Source: Sediminibacterium sp.
Lineage (GTDB): Bacteria > Bacteroidota > Bacteroidia > Chitinophagales > Chitinophagaceae
Length of the DNA: 42,306 nucleotides
Reading direction: 5' to 3'
Assembly: GCA_030158535.1 (NCBI GenBank)
Contig: JAOASV010000203.1
Location: 1 to 42,306 of the forward strand
The stretch's first letter is position 1. Each line of letters opens with the position of its first letter. The notes beneath the pieces were generated by a model. That model searched no databases. It saw nothing but the letters and a program-made list of their open reading frames with translations, and was not told the origin of the DNA. Made by a program: the position numbers and the translations under genes. Positions 1 to 8,767 of this stretch are shown piece after piece.

Positions 1-537
1 AGGCGTTAACGATTTTGCTGATTTATTAAAATAATGTCTGGCTGCAGCTTCCATGCCAAAACAGCCTGGGCCGGTTTCAATCACATTCAAGTAAACTTCT
101 AAAATTCTTTTTTTACCCCAAATAAGCTCTATCAAAAACGTGAAATAGATTTCTGGAATTTTTCGAATGTATTTATCATAAGAACCTCCCTGCCATAAAA
201 ATACATTTTTTGCAACCTGTTGTGTTATCGTGCTGGCGCCTCCTCCTAACGGAATTTTACTTTTCTTCTTTTTCTTTTTTGGACGTAGGCTTTTTTCGAT
301 GGCGTCGAAATCAAATCCAATATGCTCTGCAAATAGTTGATCTTCGCTAGCAATAGCTGCTAGTTTACTCTGGTAGCCCAGTTCATCCCAACTTACATAA
401 TCTCTTTTTAAACCAAGCCCAAATGCATTTGTGAGCTGTGTGATGGTGATGGGAGGATCCACAAACTTTGTTATCAGCACATATAAAAAGGAGCTAACAA
501 ATAAATACAATAAAACCCGCTTAATTTTCCCAATCAC
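1..537 (-). CDS. mtgA: Monofunctional biosynthetic peptidoglycan transglycosylase (GT51), C-terminus cut by window edge; GTG start
   Basis: My reverse-strand translation reads VIGKIKRVLLYLFVSSFLYVLITKFVDPPITITQL...DYVSWDELGYQSKLAAIASEDQLFAEHIGFDFDAIEKS...PLGGGASTITQQVAKNVFLWQGGSYDKYIRKIPEIYFTFLIELIWGKKRILEVYLNVIETGPGCFGMEAAA; typical GT51 motifs (EDQ.F..H.GFD, GASTITQQ, K..ILE.YLN). Missing from the ORF track because it has no stop in the window. Confidence 0.9.
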   Translation of the reverse strand, partial: MIGKIKRVLLYLFVSSFLYVLITKFVDPPITITQLTNAFGLGLKRDYVSWDELGYQSKLAAIASEDQLFAEHIGFDFDAIEKSLRPKKKKKKSKIPLGGGASTITQQVAKNVFLWQGGSYDKYIRKIPEIYFTFLIELIWGKKRILEVYLNVIETGPGCFGMEAAARHYFNKSAKSLTP

Positions 538-587
538 GATTAAAGTTTTTCTAAATTACAAATCTTTTGAACGCAAACTTCTTTTAT

Positions 588-1586
588 TTGAAAAAGCTCA
601 TTTTCTTTTTGTTATTTTTTGTGCAGGTATGTATATCGGCAGCACAAGAAAATAGATATGCGTATAGTATGCAAAAGATGGGCTCACCATTTAATTTGGT
701 ACTCTATGCAAAAACAAAACAGATAGCAGACAGCGCAGCGTATCAAAGTTTTAAACTTATTGATTCTATTAATTTAATTTGTAGTGATTATGATAGCAGT
801 GCCGAATTATTTAAACTTAGGTACGCGGCAGTTGGAAAACCCACTAAAGTTTCATCTATTTTAATGGAACTGCTTTCTACTGCACGCCAGGCTTACAACA
901 ATTCTTATGGCAGTTTTGATATTACCGTTGGTCCACTTTCCCGTTTATGGCGAAACGCACGTAAGTCTCAACAATTTCCTAACGCCACTGCAATCAAAGA
1001 AGCCCGTAAATCTGTTGGATTTAATAAAGTTCTATTAGATAGCAGTGCACAAACGATTACGTTTTTACAACCCAACATGCAACTAGATATGGGTGGAATT
1101 GCTAAAGGATATGCTGCTGATAAAGTACTCGCTTTATTACAATCATTTGGAATTACAAATGCGCTAGTAGATGCAGGTGGTGATATGGCTGCTTTTGGTA
1201 CGCCGTTAGATAAAAAGGGATGGCGCGTAGGAATAAACATACCTGGGCAGCAGGAAGCATTATGGAAGCGAAAGCTCATCTTATCCAATAAGGCAGTTGC
1301 AACGTCTGGTGATGCATATCAATATATGTTACATAAGGGTAAAAAGTATGCGCATATCATTGATGCTAGAACCGGCTATGGCGTTACTTTTCAGCGGAAT
1401 GTAACCGTGGTTGCCCCGTCTGCAACAACTGCAGATTGGTTAGCAACGGCTTGTAGCATCCTAACACTTAATCAGGTTAAAATATTGGCAAAAAAGTACA
1501 AATCTGAAGTACTCATTACTACATTACAAAATGGAAGGATTCATAAAGTTAGTTTTGGAAAATTTGATAGCTACCTAGAACAATAA
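588..1586 (+). CDS. apbE: FAD:protein FMN transferase (ApbE family), secreted; start uncertain (TTG at 588, or TTG at 567 as in ORF track)
   Basis: ORF 567..1586; signal peptide KKLIFFLLFFVQVCISAAQ; ApbE motifs SYGSFDITVGPLSRLW, LDMGGIAKGYAADK, DAGGDMAAFG, HIIDARTGYG, ATTADWLATACSIL. Confidence 0.88.
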   Translation: MKKLIFFLLFFVQVCISAAQENRYAYSMQKMGSPFNLVLYAKTKQIADSAAYQSFKLIDSINLICSDYDSSAELFKLRYAAVGKPTKVSSILMELLSTARQAYNNSYGSFDITVGPLSRLWRNARKSQQFPNATAIKEARKSVGFNKVLLDSSAQTITFLQPNMQLDMGGIAKGYAADKVLALLQSFGITNALVDAGGDMAAFGTPLDKKGWRVGINIPGQQEALWKRKLILSNKAVATSGDAYQYMLHKGKKYAHIIDARTGYGVTFQRNVTVVAPSATTADWLATACSILTLNQVKILAKKYKSEVLITTLQNGRIHKVSFGKFDSYLEQ

Positions 1587-1638
1587 TTGTTGTAGCTATT
1601 ATAAAAAATTCATAACTTCCTAATTCTAAATTTTAATT

Positions 1639-2595
1639 GTGTTCAAGAATTTTTTTGCAGTCATATTTTGTTTTATTGCTTTTGGTGCATCTGCCCAACA
1701 AACGAGTGTAAATTTTGAAAAGTATGAGCAAAAATTACCTGTAAGTAATTTGCGTTTTGCAATGGTGCCTATTCCTGCCGGACAATTTAAGATGGGTTCC
1801 ACAATAACATCTCCAAAAATCAATACCGACGAAACGCCTCAAAAAGAAATTACACTAGATGCATTTTGGATGAGTGCGACAGAAGTAACCCGTGATGTAT
1901 TTGATGTTTTTTTAAAAGACGAAACAACTTCTCAAAATTCTGATGTAGATGCTATCACTAGACCTAGTCCTCAATATGTAGATTTAACCTGGGGTATGGG
2001 TAAAGAGGGAGGCTACCCTGCCAATAGTATGTCGCAGTATGCAGCACTTATGTTTTGCAAATGGCTATATAAACAAACAGGTATTTTTTATAGACTACCT
2101 ACAGAAGCCGAATGGGAATATGCAAGCAGAGCGGGAGCAACTACCCCATACTATTTTGGAACAGACCCTAACCTGCTCACTAAATATGCATGGTTTCAAA
2201 AAAACAGTACTAACAAATACCAAAAAGTGGCTCAAAAATTACCCAATGCTTGGGGACTTTACGATATGCTTGGTAATTTAATGGAGTGGACCACGGATCA
2301 TTATTTACCGGGTAGATATGCTAGCATCGAATTAAACAACCCCATGGTTCCGCCTACGCAAGGCGTGTATCCAAAAGTGTTACGCGGCGGATCGTATTTA
2401 TCGGATGCCAATACTTGCAGAAATGGCAAACGCATTAAATCAGATCCTATTTGGAATAGGCGTGATCCACAAATCCCAAAAAGTAAATGGTGGCTCACAG
2501 AAGCTACAGATGTAGGCATTAGACTCGTGCGACCATTACAACAACCAACTCCTGAACAAGCGCAACAATTTTATACCACCTATTTAATAAAATAA
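1639..2595 (+). CDS. Formylglycine-generating-enzyme (SUMF1/FGE-sulfatase) domain protein, secreted; GTG start
   Basis: Signal MFKNFFAVIFCFIAFGASAQQ; IPAGQFKMGST, YRLPTEAEWEYASRAGATTPYYFG, NAWGLYDMLGNLMEWTTD, VLRGGSY. Confidence 0.88.
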   Translation: MFKNFFAVIFCFIAFGASAQQTSVNFEKYEQKLPVSNLRFAMVPIPAGQFKMGSTITSPKINTDETPQKEITLDAFWMSATEVTRDVFDVFLKDETTSQNSDVDAITRPSPQYVDLTWGMGKEGGYPANSMSQYAALMFCKWLYKQTGIFYRLPTEAEWEYASRAGATTPYYFGTDPNLLTKYAWFQKNSTNKYQKVAQKLPNAWGLYDMLGNLMEWTTDHYLPGRYASIELNNPMVPPTQGVYPKVLRGGSYLSDANTCRNGKRIKSDPIWNRRDPQIPKSKWWLTEATDVGIRLVRPLQQPTPEQAQQFYTTYLIK

Positions 2596-2608
2596 AAACA
2601 ACAGCCAT

Positions 2609-3934
2609 ATGTCAAATTCATCTTTTCATGACAAACGCAGAGACTTTGTAAAACAAGGTTCGATGCTAGCAGGTGCTATTGCAGCTGCACCCCTAATTTC
2701 CAACGCTAACTTTTTTTCTGGTTCTGATGACGTTATCAAAGTAGCCGTTATTGGTTGCGGCGGACGTGGAACAGGCGCTGCCGTTCAAGCATTGATGAGC
2801 AAACAAAATGTAAAAATTGTTGCGATGGCGGATGCTTTTAGAGACCGATTAGATGAATGTTACAAAAATGTAAGTGGAGAACTTGCTAGTGCTGGCGCTG
2901 GTACAAAAGGCACACTTGATGTTCCAGAAGAAAGAAAATTTGTAGGCTTTGATGGTTATTTAAAAGCCATACCACTTGCAGATGTTGTTATACTTGCAAC
3001 CCCTCCAGGTTTTAGACCCATTCATTTTGAAGAAGCCGTAAAGCAAGGCAAACATATATTTATGGAAAAGCCGGTAGCTACAGATCCTGCAGGCGTGCAA
3101 AGGGTTTTAGCAGCTGCTAAAATTGCAAAACAAAAGAAATTAAATGTGGTAGTAGGTCTTCAAAGACATTACCAAGATTCATACCGCGCGCTTTTTGCAA
3201 AAAAAGATATGATTGGAGATATTACATCGATGCAAGCTTGGTGGAATAATGATGGCGTATGGACAAGACCACGTAAAGCAGGTCAAACAGAAATGGAATA
3301 CCAAATGCGTAACTGGTATTATTTTGTATGGCTTTGCGGTGATCATATTACAGAGCAGCATATTCACAATTTAGATGTGATCAACTGGTTTAAAGGCGGG
3401 TATCCTGTTAAAGCGCAAGGCTTTGGTGGACGACAAGTAAGAAAATCAAAAGAGCATGGTGAAATATTTGACCATCACTATGTAGAGTTTCATTACGCCG
3501 ATGGATCTATTTTAAATTCTCAGTGTAGACATATGCCAGGGACTTCAAGTAAAGTAGATGAACTACTTGTAGGTACTAAGGGAAAAATATATTGCGATGC
3601 AGCGCGTATCACAGATTTACGCGGCAAAACAATATTTCAATTTGATAAATCTAAAGAGCGTAATCCATATCAAACTGAGCATGACGAACTTTTTGCAGCG
3701 ATTGCAAAAGGTGAGTATAAATATGCCGATGCAGAAAATGGCGCATACTCAACTATGACATCTATTTTAGGCCGAATGGCTACGTATAGTGGACAAATTA
3801 TAGATTGGGATAAAGCGATTAACTCTGGTCTTAATTTACACCCTTCGGTGTATGCATTTGATGCTGCAGCGCCTGTTAATCCTGGGCCTGACGGATTCTA
3901 TCCAGTGCCGGTGCCTGGTGTTACAAAATACTAA
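2609..3934 (+). CDS. Gfo/Idh/MocA family oxidoreductase with N-terminal export signal
   Basis: N-terminus DKRRDFVKQGSMLAGAIAAAPLI; Rossmann IKVAVIGCGGRGTGA; HIFMEKPVATDPAG. Confidence 0.88.
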   Translation: MSNSSFHDKRRDFVKQGSMLAGAIAAAPLISNANFFSGSDDVIKVAVIGCGGRGTGAAVQALMSKQNVKIVAMADAFRDRLDECYKNVSGELASAGAGTKGTLDVPEERKFVGFDGYLKAIPLADVVILATPPGFRPIHFEEAVKQGKHIFMEKPVATDPAGVQRVLAAAKIAKQKKLNVVVGLQRHYQDSYRALFAKKDMIGDITSMQAWWNNDGVWTRPRKAGQTEMEYQMRNWYYFVWLCGDHITEQHIHNLDVINWFKGGYPVKAQGFGGRQVRKSKEHGEIFDHHYVEFHYADGSILNSQCRHMPGTSSKVDELLVGTKGKIYCDAARITDLRGKTIFQFDKSKERNPYQTEHDELFAAIAKGEYKYADAENGAYSTMTSILGRMATYSGQIIDWDKAINSGLNLHPSVYAFDAAAPVNPGPDGFYPVPVPGVTKY

Positions 3935-3947
3935 TGAGTAAAAAAGT

Positions 3948-3984
3948 AAAGCGGCTCCCTTTTCTAGTAATTGGGAGCCGCTTT
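3948..3984. terminator. Bidirectional rho-independent terminator between convergent genes
   Basis: Perfect 12-bp stem AAAGCGGCTCCC / GGGAGCCGCTTT with a 13-nt loop, T-run on the right and A-run on the left; located exactly between the convergent 2609..3934(+) and 3986..6193(-). Confidence 0.85.
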
Positions 3985-3985
3985 T

Positions 3986-6193
3986 TTATTCTACAATAAT
4001 TTCATCGATAAATTGAAAGCCGCTTTGAAGTTTCGATATAAACTTAATATAGCGCGTGGCTGTTGGTTTCATTTGTATTTTAAAATCTTTAAAGAGTAAA
4101 CTACTTTCTGTAGGAGATATCGTATTGTTGTCTCTACCCTGATTGGTATAATTGATACCATCTACGGATGTTTGTACTTCAATATATTTAGGCATATAAA
4201 CACCAGGTCCAATAATTTGCATAAAATTTGCTTGCACCAAACTTATTGTATCAATTTTTTGTAAATCAATTACAACGTCCATATTGGTGATAAAACCCTG
4301 CCACTGCCCATCTTGGTAGGTTAAAGTTCCTCGGTATCCGTTCACAAGTGTGCGCGCACCATCAGCAGGATAACCTTTACTATAAGGTATATTGTAGGTT
4401 ACGGGTTTATTAAATGCTTTATGAAAATTAATGAGCACCGAATCCGGGGCTGATTTTTTTGCATTAATAATGGCAGCTTTAATTGTTGCTTTTGAATCAA
4501 TTAAAAATGGCGTTGAATATATATTGGAAGCAGTGGTGGGTGCTGTTCCATTGGTGGTATAATAGATGGTTGGTTTAAACTGCTCACTATTAAAACTAAC
4601 GCGCGCAGCGCGAGACGCAGTATCAATGGTTGTGGTAATATCCACTCTATTAGATGGTCTACAATAATTGATATTAAATGCTTGTAGTAATTTGTAATGA
4701 GCGGTTAATTTTTCTTGAAACTGTGCCCAATTTTTAGCAGACGGATTACTCCACACCACTTCGCTTAACGCAATGATGCGTGGGAAAATCATATATGCCG
4801 CATGCTCCTGCGTAGGTACGTATTCGGTCCATAAATTGGCCTGCGCACCTTTTACATACTGCTGTTTTTCTTTTTCAAGTACTGTGGGCATCGGCTCATA
4901 TTCATACACTTTTTGAAGTGGTAAAAATCCACCAATGGCTTCTGGTTCTCCAGCTGGATTTTGTTGGTATTTATCAAAGTAGCAAGTGCCACCAGGGGTC
5001 ATAATAACATCATGGTTTTGTCTTGCTGCATCAATACCACCTTGTTCCCCTCTCCAGCTCATCACGCGGGCACCTGGGGCAAGGCCACCTTCTAATATTT
5101 CATCCCAGCCTAGTAGGTAACGCCCTTTACTAGAGATAAATTTTTCCATTCTTTTGATGGCATAGCTTTGGAGTTCATCCTCATCTTTTAGGTTATTATC
5201 ACGAATGCGCTTTTGACATTTTGTACATTTTTTCCAGTGCCCTTTTGCGGCTTCATCACCTCCAATATGAATATATTTTGAAGGAAATAACCCCATCACT
5301 TCTGTAATTACGTCCTGCATAAAAGTGAATGTCGAATCGTTTCCAATACAAAATTCGCCGCTTCTACCTTTAACACTATCACAAGCTAGATTTGGATAGG
5401 CTGCTAGCACTTCATCGGAGTGCCCTGGCATTTCAATTTCTGGAATAACGTTGATGGCTTTTGCTGCAGCGTATGCCACAATGTCTTTTGCATCATTTTG
5501 TGTGTAATAACCTCCGTATGCTAACGGATCTCCTTCTTGTAAATAACCCATTCCATTTTTCCACCACTCCTTCCATGTTTTGTGTGTTCTAAATGCAGCC
5601 TGCTTTGTTAAGAGTGGGTATTTTTTTATTTCAAGTCTCCAACCTGCACCATCGGTTAAGTGTAAATGCAGGTTATTAATTTTATAAATACTTAAAACAT
5701 CCATTAAGCTTTTGATAAAAGATACCGGATAAAAATTTCGAGATACATCTAACATAAGACCCCTGTATTCGAATCTGGGCTTGTCTTTTACCGTTATACA
5801 GGCAATACGACTTGGGGTAGAACTGGTATACCAAAGCTGAACAATGGTTTGTGCACCATAGAGCGCGCCAGCATAATCTTTTGCAGAAATCGTAATGGTA
5901 CTTGCAGAAACTGTTAAAGTGTATTCGCTACTTGCTAAATTTTTATTCTCTTTAAATACTATGCGCGTATTTCCTTTTGGAAGCGTGCTAATAGATGTAC
6001 TTGTAATTTGCTGTACATATTTTGCAATCGGTTTCCAACTAGCTGGTGCTATAAACTGCGTGTTTTTATAAAAAGTAAAATTTCCATTATTTACTTTCAA
6101 AAATTGCGGCTCTGGAATGATACTAACTTGCTTTTGTGCTACAGCAATAAATCCTACGAGTATTAACGAAATAGCAAATACTATTTTTTTCAT
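3986..6193 (-). CDS. Beta-N-acetylhexosaminidase (GH20) with C-terminal F5/8-type-like module
   Basis: FEYRGLMLDVSRNFYPV, NLHLHLTDGAGWRLEIKKYP, EIEMPGHSDEVLAAYP, YIHIGGDEAAKGHW (catalytic DE pair); C-terminal module ending FQFIDEIIVE. Confidence 0.93.
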   Translation of the reverse strand: MKKIVFAISLILVGFIAVAQKQVSIIPEPQFLKVNNGNFTFYKNTQFIAPASWKPIAKYVQQITSTSISTLPKGNTRIVFKENKNLASSEYTLTVSASTITISAKDYAGALYGAQTIVQLWYTSSTPSRIACITVKDKPRFEYRGLMLDVSRNFYPVSFIKSLMDVLSIYKINNLHLHLTDGAGWRLEIKKYPLLTKQAAFRTHKTWKEWWKNGMGYLQEGDPLAYGGYYTQNDAKDIVAYAAAKAINVIPEIEMPGHSDEVLAAYPNLACDSVKGRSGEFCIGNDSTFTFMQDVITEVMGLFPSKYIHIGGDEAAKGHWKKCTKCQKRIRDNNLKDEDELQSYAIKRMEKFISSKGRYLLGWDEILEGGLAPGARVMSWRGEQGGIDAARQNHDVIMTPGGTCYFDKYQQNPAGEPEAIGGFLPLQKVYEYEPMPTVLEKEKQQYVKGAQANLWTEYVPTQEHAAYMIFPRIIALSEVVWSNPSAKNWAQFQEKLTAHYKLLQAFNINYCRPSNRVDITTTIDTASRAARVSFNSEQFKPTIYYTTNGTAPTTASNIYSTPFLIDSKATIKAAIINAKKSAPDSVLINFHKAFNKPVTYNIPYSKGYPADGARTLVNGYRGTLTYQDGQWQGFITNMDVVIDLQKIDTISLVQANFMQIIGPGVYMPKYIEVQTSVDGINYTNQGRDNNTISPTESSLLFKDFKIQMKPTATRYIKFISKLQSGFQFIDEIIVE

Positions 6194-6199
6194 CCTTCT

Positions 6200-8629
6200 T
6201 TACTTTTTAATATAAAAATCCTTACCTAAACTCCAGTCATTGTTAAAATAGCCCACTGCTTTAATACCGTCTTCGCCTTTAATAAGCATATCAAGTGAAA
6301 AAACCATAAAGTCAGGGAAGCCACTTCCACCACTAAAATATTGGTTGGCATCTGCGGCTTGCATGCCTTGTACACCAGTGCCACCAATGAGTGCAACGCT
6401 TGTAATACCATTGTTTTGTGCTGGGTACATAAAGTAAGCACCTAAGTCTTGACCTTCAAAAACGGTGTTTCCCATTACAATTTTTCCGGTAGTTACTTTA
6501 ATTGGACAATTGGTAAGGAGTGCCGCTGCTGCGGTATTGGTTGTTTCGTTACCATATAAAATAACACCTTGATTTTGATAAGCAGCAGTCGTAAAATCTT
6601 TATCTGCAATTAAACTTACAGAACCGTTGCCTCTATAGTACCATGTTTCAGCGTCATATTTTGCTTTTTGTAGTGCCCAATTATTTTCTGCTTCTGTTCC
6701 ATGTGTGGCGTATACAAAAACCATGTTATGGTTGAATGCTTCTTTTAATCCACCATTTCTTTGTATGCCTTTATTGGTGAGAGATGGTGAGGTTCCTTTA
6801 TTCCAAGTTGTATTTTTTTCCAAAACTAGCGCAGTACCATTAACAATATGTGTTAACTGATTACCGTCTAATACAACAGTAACCGTATCACCAACAGTAA
6901 AATCTTTGGTATCAATAGCAACAGCATTAATATTGGTAGTGGTACCTGTAATGTTTTTTGTTTTCATATTGCGCGTAAGTTGCACGCGGCTATAGTCAAA
7001 ACTTTTTGTTTGTTGTAACACTTGTAACCAATGATAGGTATTGGTAATAGCAGTAGAAGGAAGCGTGAAATCAATCACATTTACTTTACTGCTAACTGGA
7101 ATGGTATGTCTTTTGAAATAATCAAAAATAGGAGCCCAGTCTACACTCTCGTCACTAAACCAATGTGAACCTCCTGGGTATTCGTAGTAACTAAAATCAG
7201 GATGAAACTCGGCCAATACTTTTTTCATTTGTCTAGCATAGTTTACCGAAACGGTTTCGTCTGCATCACCATGAAAAATGTAAACACCATTCGCTTTGTA
7301 GTTATTGACCATGCCTAAAACATTGCTTGGTGTACTTGCTCTGGTTAATATTTTTTTAACAGGCGTACTTGTATCGTTGGGAACCAGACCATCGTGTGAA
7401 CCATACGCAGCAAGGGTTGGATAGCCAGCCGAAGGCGCAATAGCAGCCCACTTTCCAGGGTAGGTAGCACCTAAATACCAAGTGCCATGACCGCCCATCG
7501 AGTGTCCTGTTAAATAAATATTTTGTGGGTTTGGCTGGTATGTTTTTTTAGCAATTTCAAAAACTTCTAGTGCATCGAGTCTACCCCAATCTTCCCAGTT
7601 AAAACCTCTAGGTCTTCTATTGGTAGGTGCTACGATGGGTCCTTCTTGTTTAGGCTTGTAGGCTCTTGCTTGAGAAATGGCTTCTACCTCTGCGCCATGC
7701 ACCGATAAAAATAAACTTGGATTATTTTTATTGTCGTTGGCCTGAGGCGCTACTGCATAATACTGAACAGATCCGTCTATTGTACTAATAAATGTATGCG
7801 AAGCATGTTCATTACTTTTTACTGCAGTTACTACAACAGATGTAGTGTCAATGATTTGGTTGTTGACCATTAAAGTAAGTGAAACCCGGTAGCTTCCTTT
7901 TGTTGTATTTTTTGGAACTGGAATTTCTACGGCTACTTTTCTTGCTATTTGTGGAGCGATATTTGCAATACTGGTTTCTATTTTTTGATCGTCGACCGCT
8001 GCTGTAATCCGCATGCCTGCCGTATTATTTTTAGAACTATTGACTACAACAAGGCCTGCCCATTTTTTAGAAACATTTTCTCCTTCAATAAAAAATGGAA
8101 GTGTAGCATCTTTGGTACTTAATTGTACGGGCTTAAATGAAAAATCTAACATGGCTTTTACAGAAGCAAACCTGCCTGCCCCAGCAGCGCGGATATAAAA
8201 TTCATTGATCCCTTTTTTTAACTGAATAGGAATGTACATCCAACCATAACGGTACATATCACCCGCATGCGGCGCGCCATTGATAAACACCATAGAATGC
8301 CCTGTGCCAATAAACACAGCTGTTCCAGCCTTTGCTGCATTGTATTGTAGGTATAAATAACCATTGGCAAGTGCTTGGCTTCTAAAGTTGTGCGCACTGT
8401 CTGCTTTAATACTTGTCCAGTTGGTATTTGCGCCACTCGAAACAGGTAATCCTTCCTGTGGTTTACTTTCTCCCTTGTACAAGCTATAAGCGAGGGCGTC
8501 GGAATACATAGCTTCTCTACCATATTGGTGTGTTTTTCCGGAAGCTAATCCGCTAGTAAAGTAAAATACATCTTGCGCAAGTAAAACACTTGAACATAGC
8601 ACTGCAAATACGAACAATATTTTTTTCAT
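6200..8629 (-). CDS. Large secreted alpha/beta-hydrolase (prolyl-oligopeptidase/esterase-like)
   Basis: Signal MKKILFVFAVLCSSVLLAQ; nucleophile elbow NIYLTGHSMGGHGTWYLG, VYIFHGDADETVSVNYARQM (Asp region), YPGGSHWF (His region). Confidence 0.78.
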   Translation of the reverse strand: MKKILFVFAVLCSSVLLAQDVFYFTSGLASGKTHQYGREAMYSDALAYSLYKGESKPQEGLPVSSGANTNWTSIKADSAHNFRSQALANGYLYLQYNAAKAGTAVFIGTGHSMVFINGAPHAGDMYRYGWMYIPIQLKKGINEFYIRAAGAGRFASVKAMLDFSFKPVQLSTKDATLPFFIEGENVSKKWAGLVVVNSSKNNTAGMRITAAVDDQKIETSIANIAPQIARKVAVEIPVPKNTTKGSYRVSLTLMVNNQIIDTTSVVVTAVKSNEHASHTFISTIDGSVQYYAVAPQANDNKNNPSLFLSVHGAEVEAISQARAYKPKQEGPIVAPTNRRPRGFNWEDWGRLDALEVFEIAKKTYQPNPQNIYLTGHSMGGHGTWYLGATYPGKWAAIAPSAGYPTLAAYGSHDGLVPNDTSTPVKKILTRASTPSNVLGMVNNYKANGVYIFHGDADETVSVNYARQMKKVLAEFHPDFSYYEYPGGSHWFSDESVDWAPIFDYFKRHTIPVSSKVNVIDFTLPSTAITNTYHWLQVLQQTKSFDYSRVQLTRNMKTKNITGTTTNINAVAIDTKDFTVGDTVTVVLDGNQLTHIVNGTALVLEKNTTWNKGTSPSLTNKGIQRNGGLKEAFNHNMVFVYATHGTEAENNWALQKAKYDAETWYYRGNGSVSLIADKDFTTAAYQNQGVILYGNETTNTAAAALLTNCPIKVTTGKIVMGNTVFEGQDLGAYFMYPAQNNGITSVALIGGTGVQGMQAADANQYFSGGSGFPDFMVFSLDMLIKGEDGIKAVGYFNNDWSLGKDFYIKK

Positions 8630-8720
8630 GAATTTTTATTTGCAGTTAATTTACGCCACTATTAAATGAGCCCATTAATTATTTTTTAACCGGTTCAAAT
8701 AGGCTTAAAAAAGGTTAGAA

Positions 8721-8747
8721 TTGAGTTATTGAAATAATTTAAATTTA
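8721..8747 (+). promoter_or_regulatory. Candidate Bacteroidota-type promoter for the DUF4838 gene
   Basis: TTG (8721-8723), 16-nt spacer, TAAATTTA (8740-8747), compared with the TTTG / TAnnTTTG consensus; upstream of the start at 8768. Confidence 0.4.
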
Positions 8748-8767
8748 GGGTATCTAAAATCATACAC

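Noticed and set aside
240-300. Poly-lysine stretch (RPKKKKKKSK) in mtgA read as possible frameshift or slippery site
   Set aside because: GT51 reading frame continues uninterrupted on both sides; a basic loop is sufficient explanation.
431-655. 74-aa plus-strand ORF overlapping mtgA and the apbE start
   Set aside because: Opposite strand to the mtgA 5' end and out of frame with apbE; no motif support.
968-1288. Antisense ORF of 106 aa opposite apbE
   Set aside because: Shadow ORF inside a confidently identified gene; low-complexity composition, no recognisable domain.
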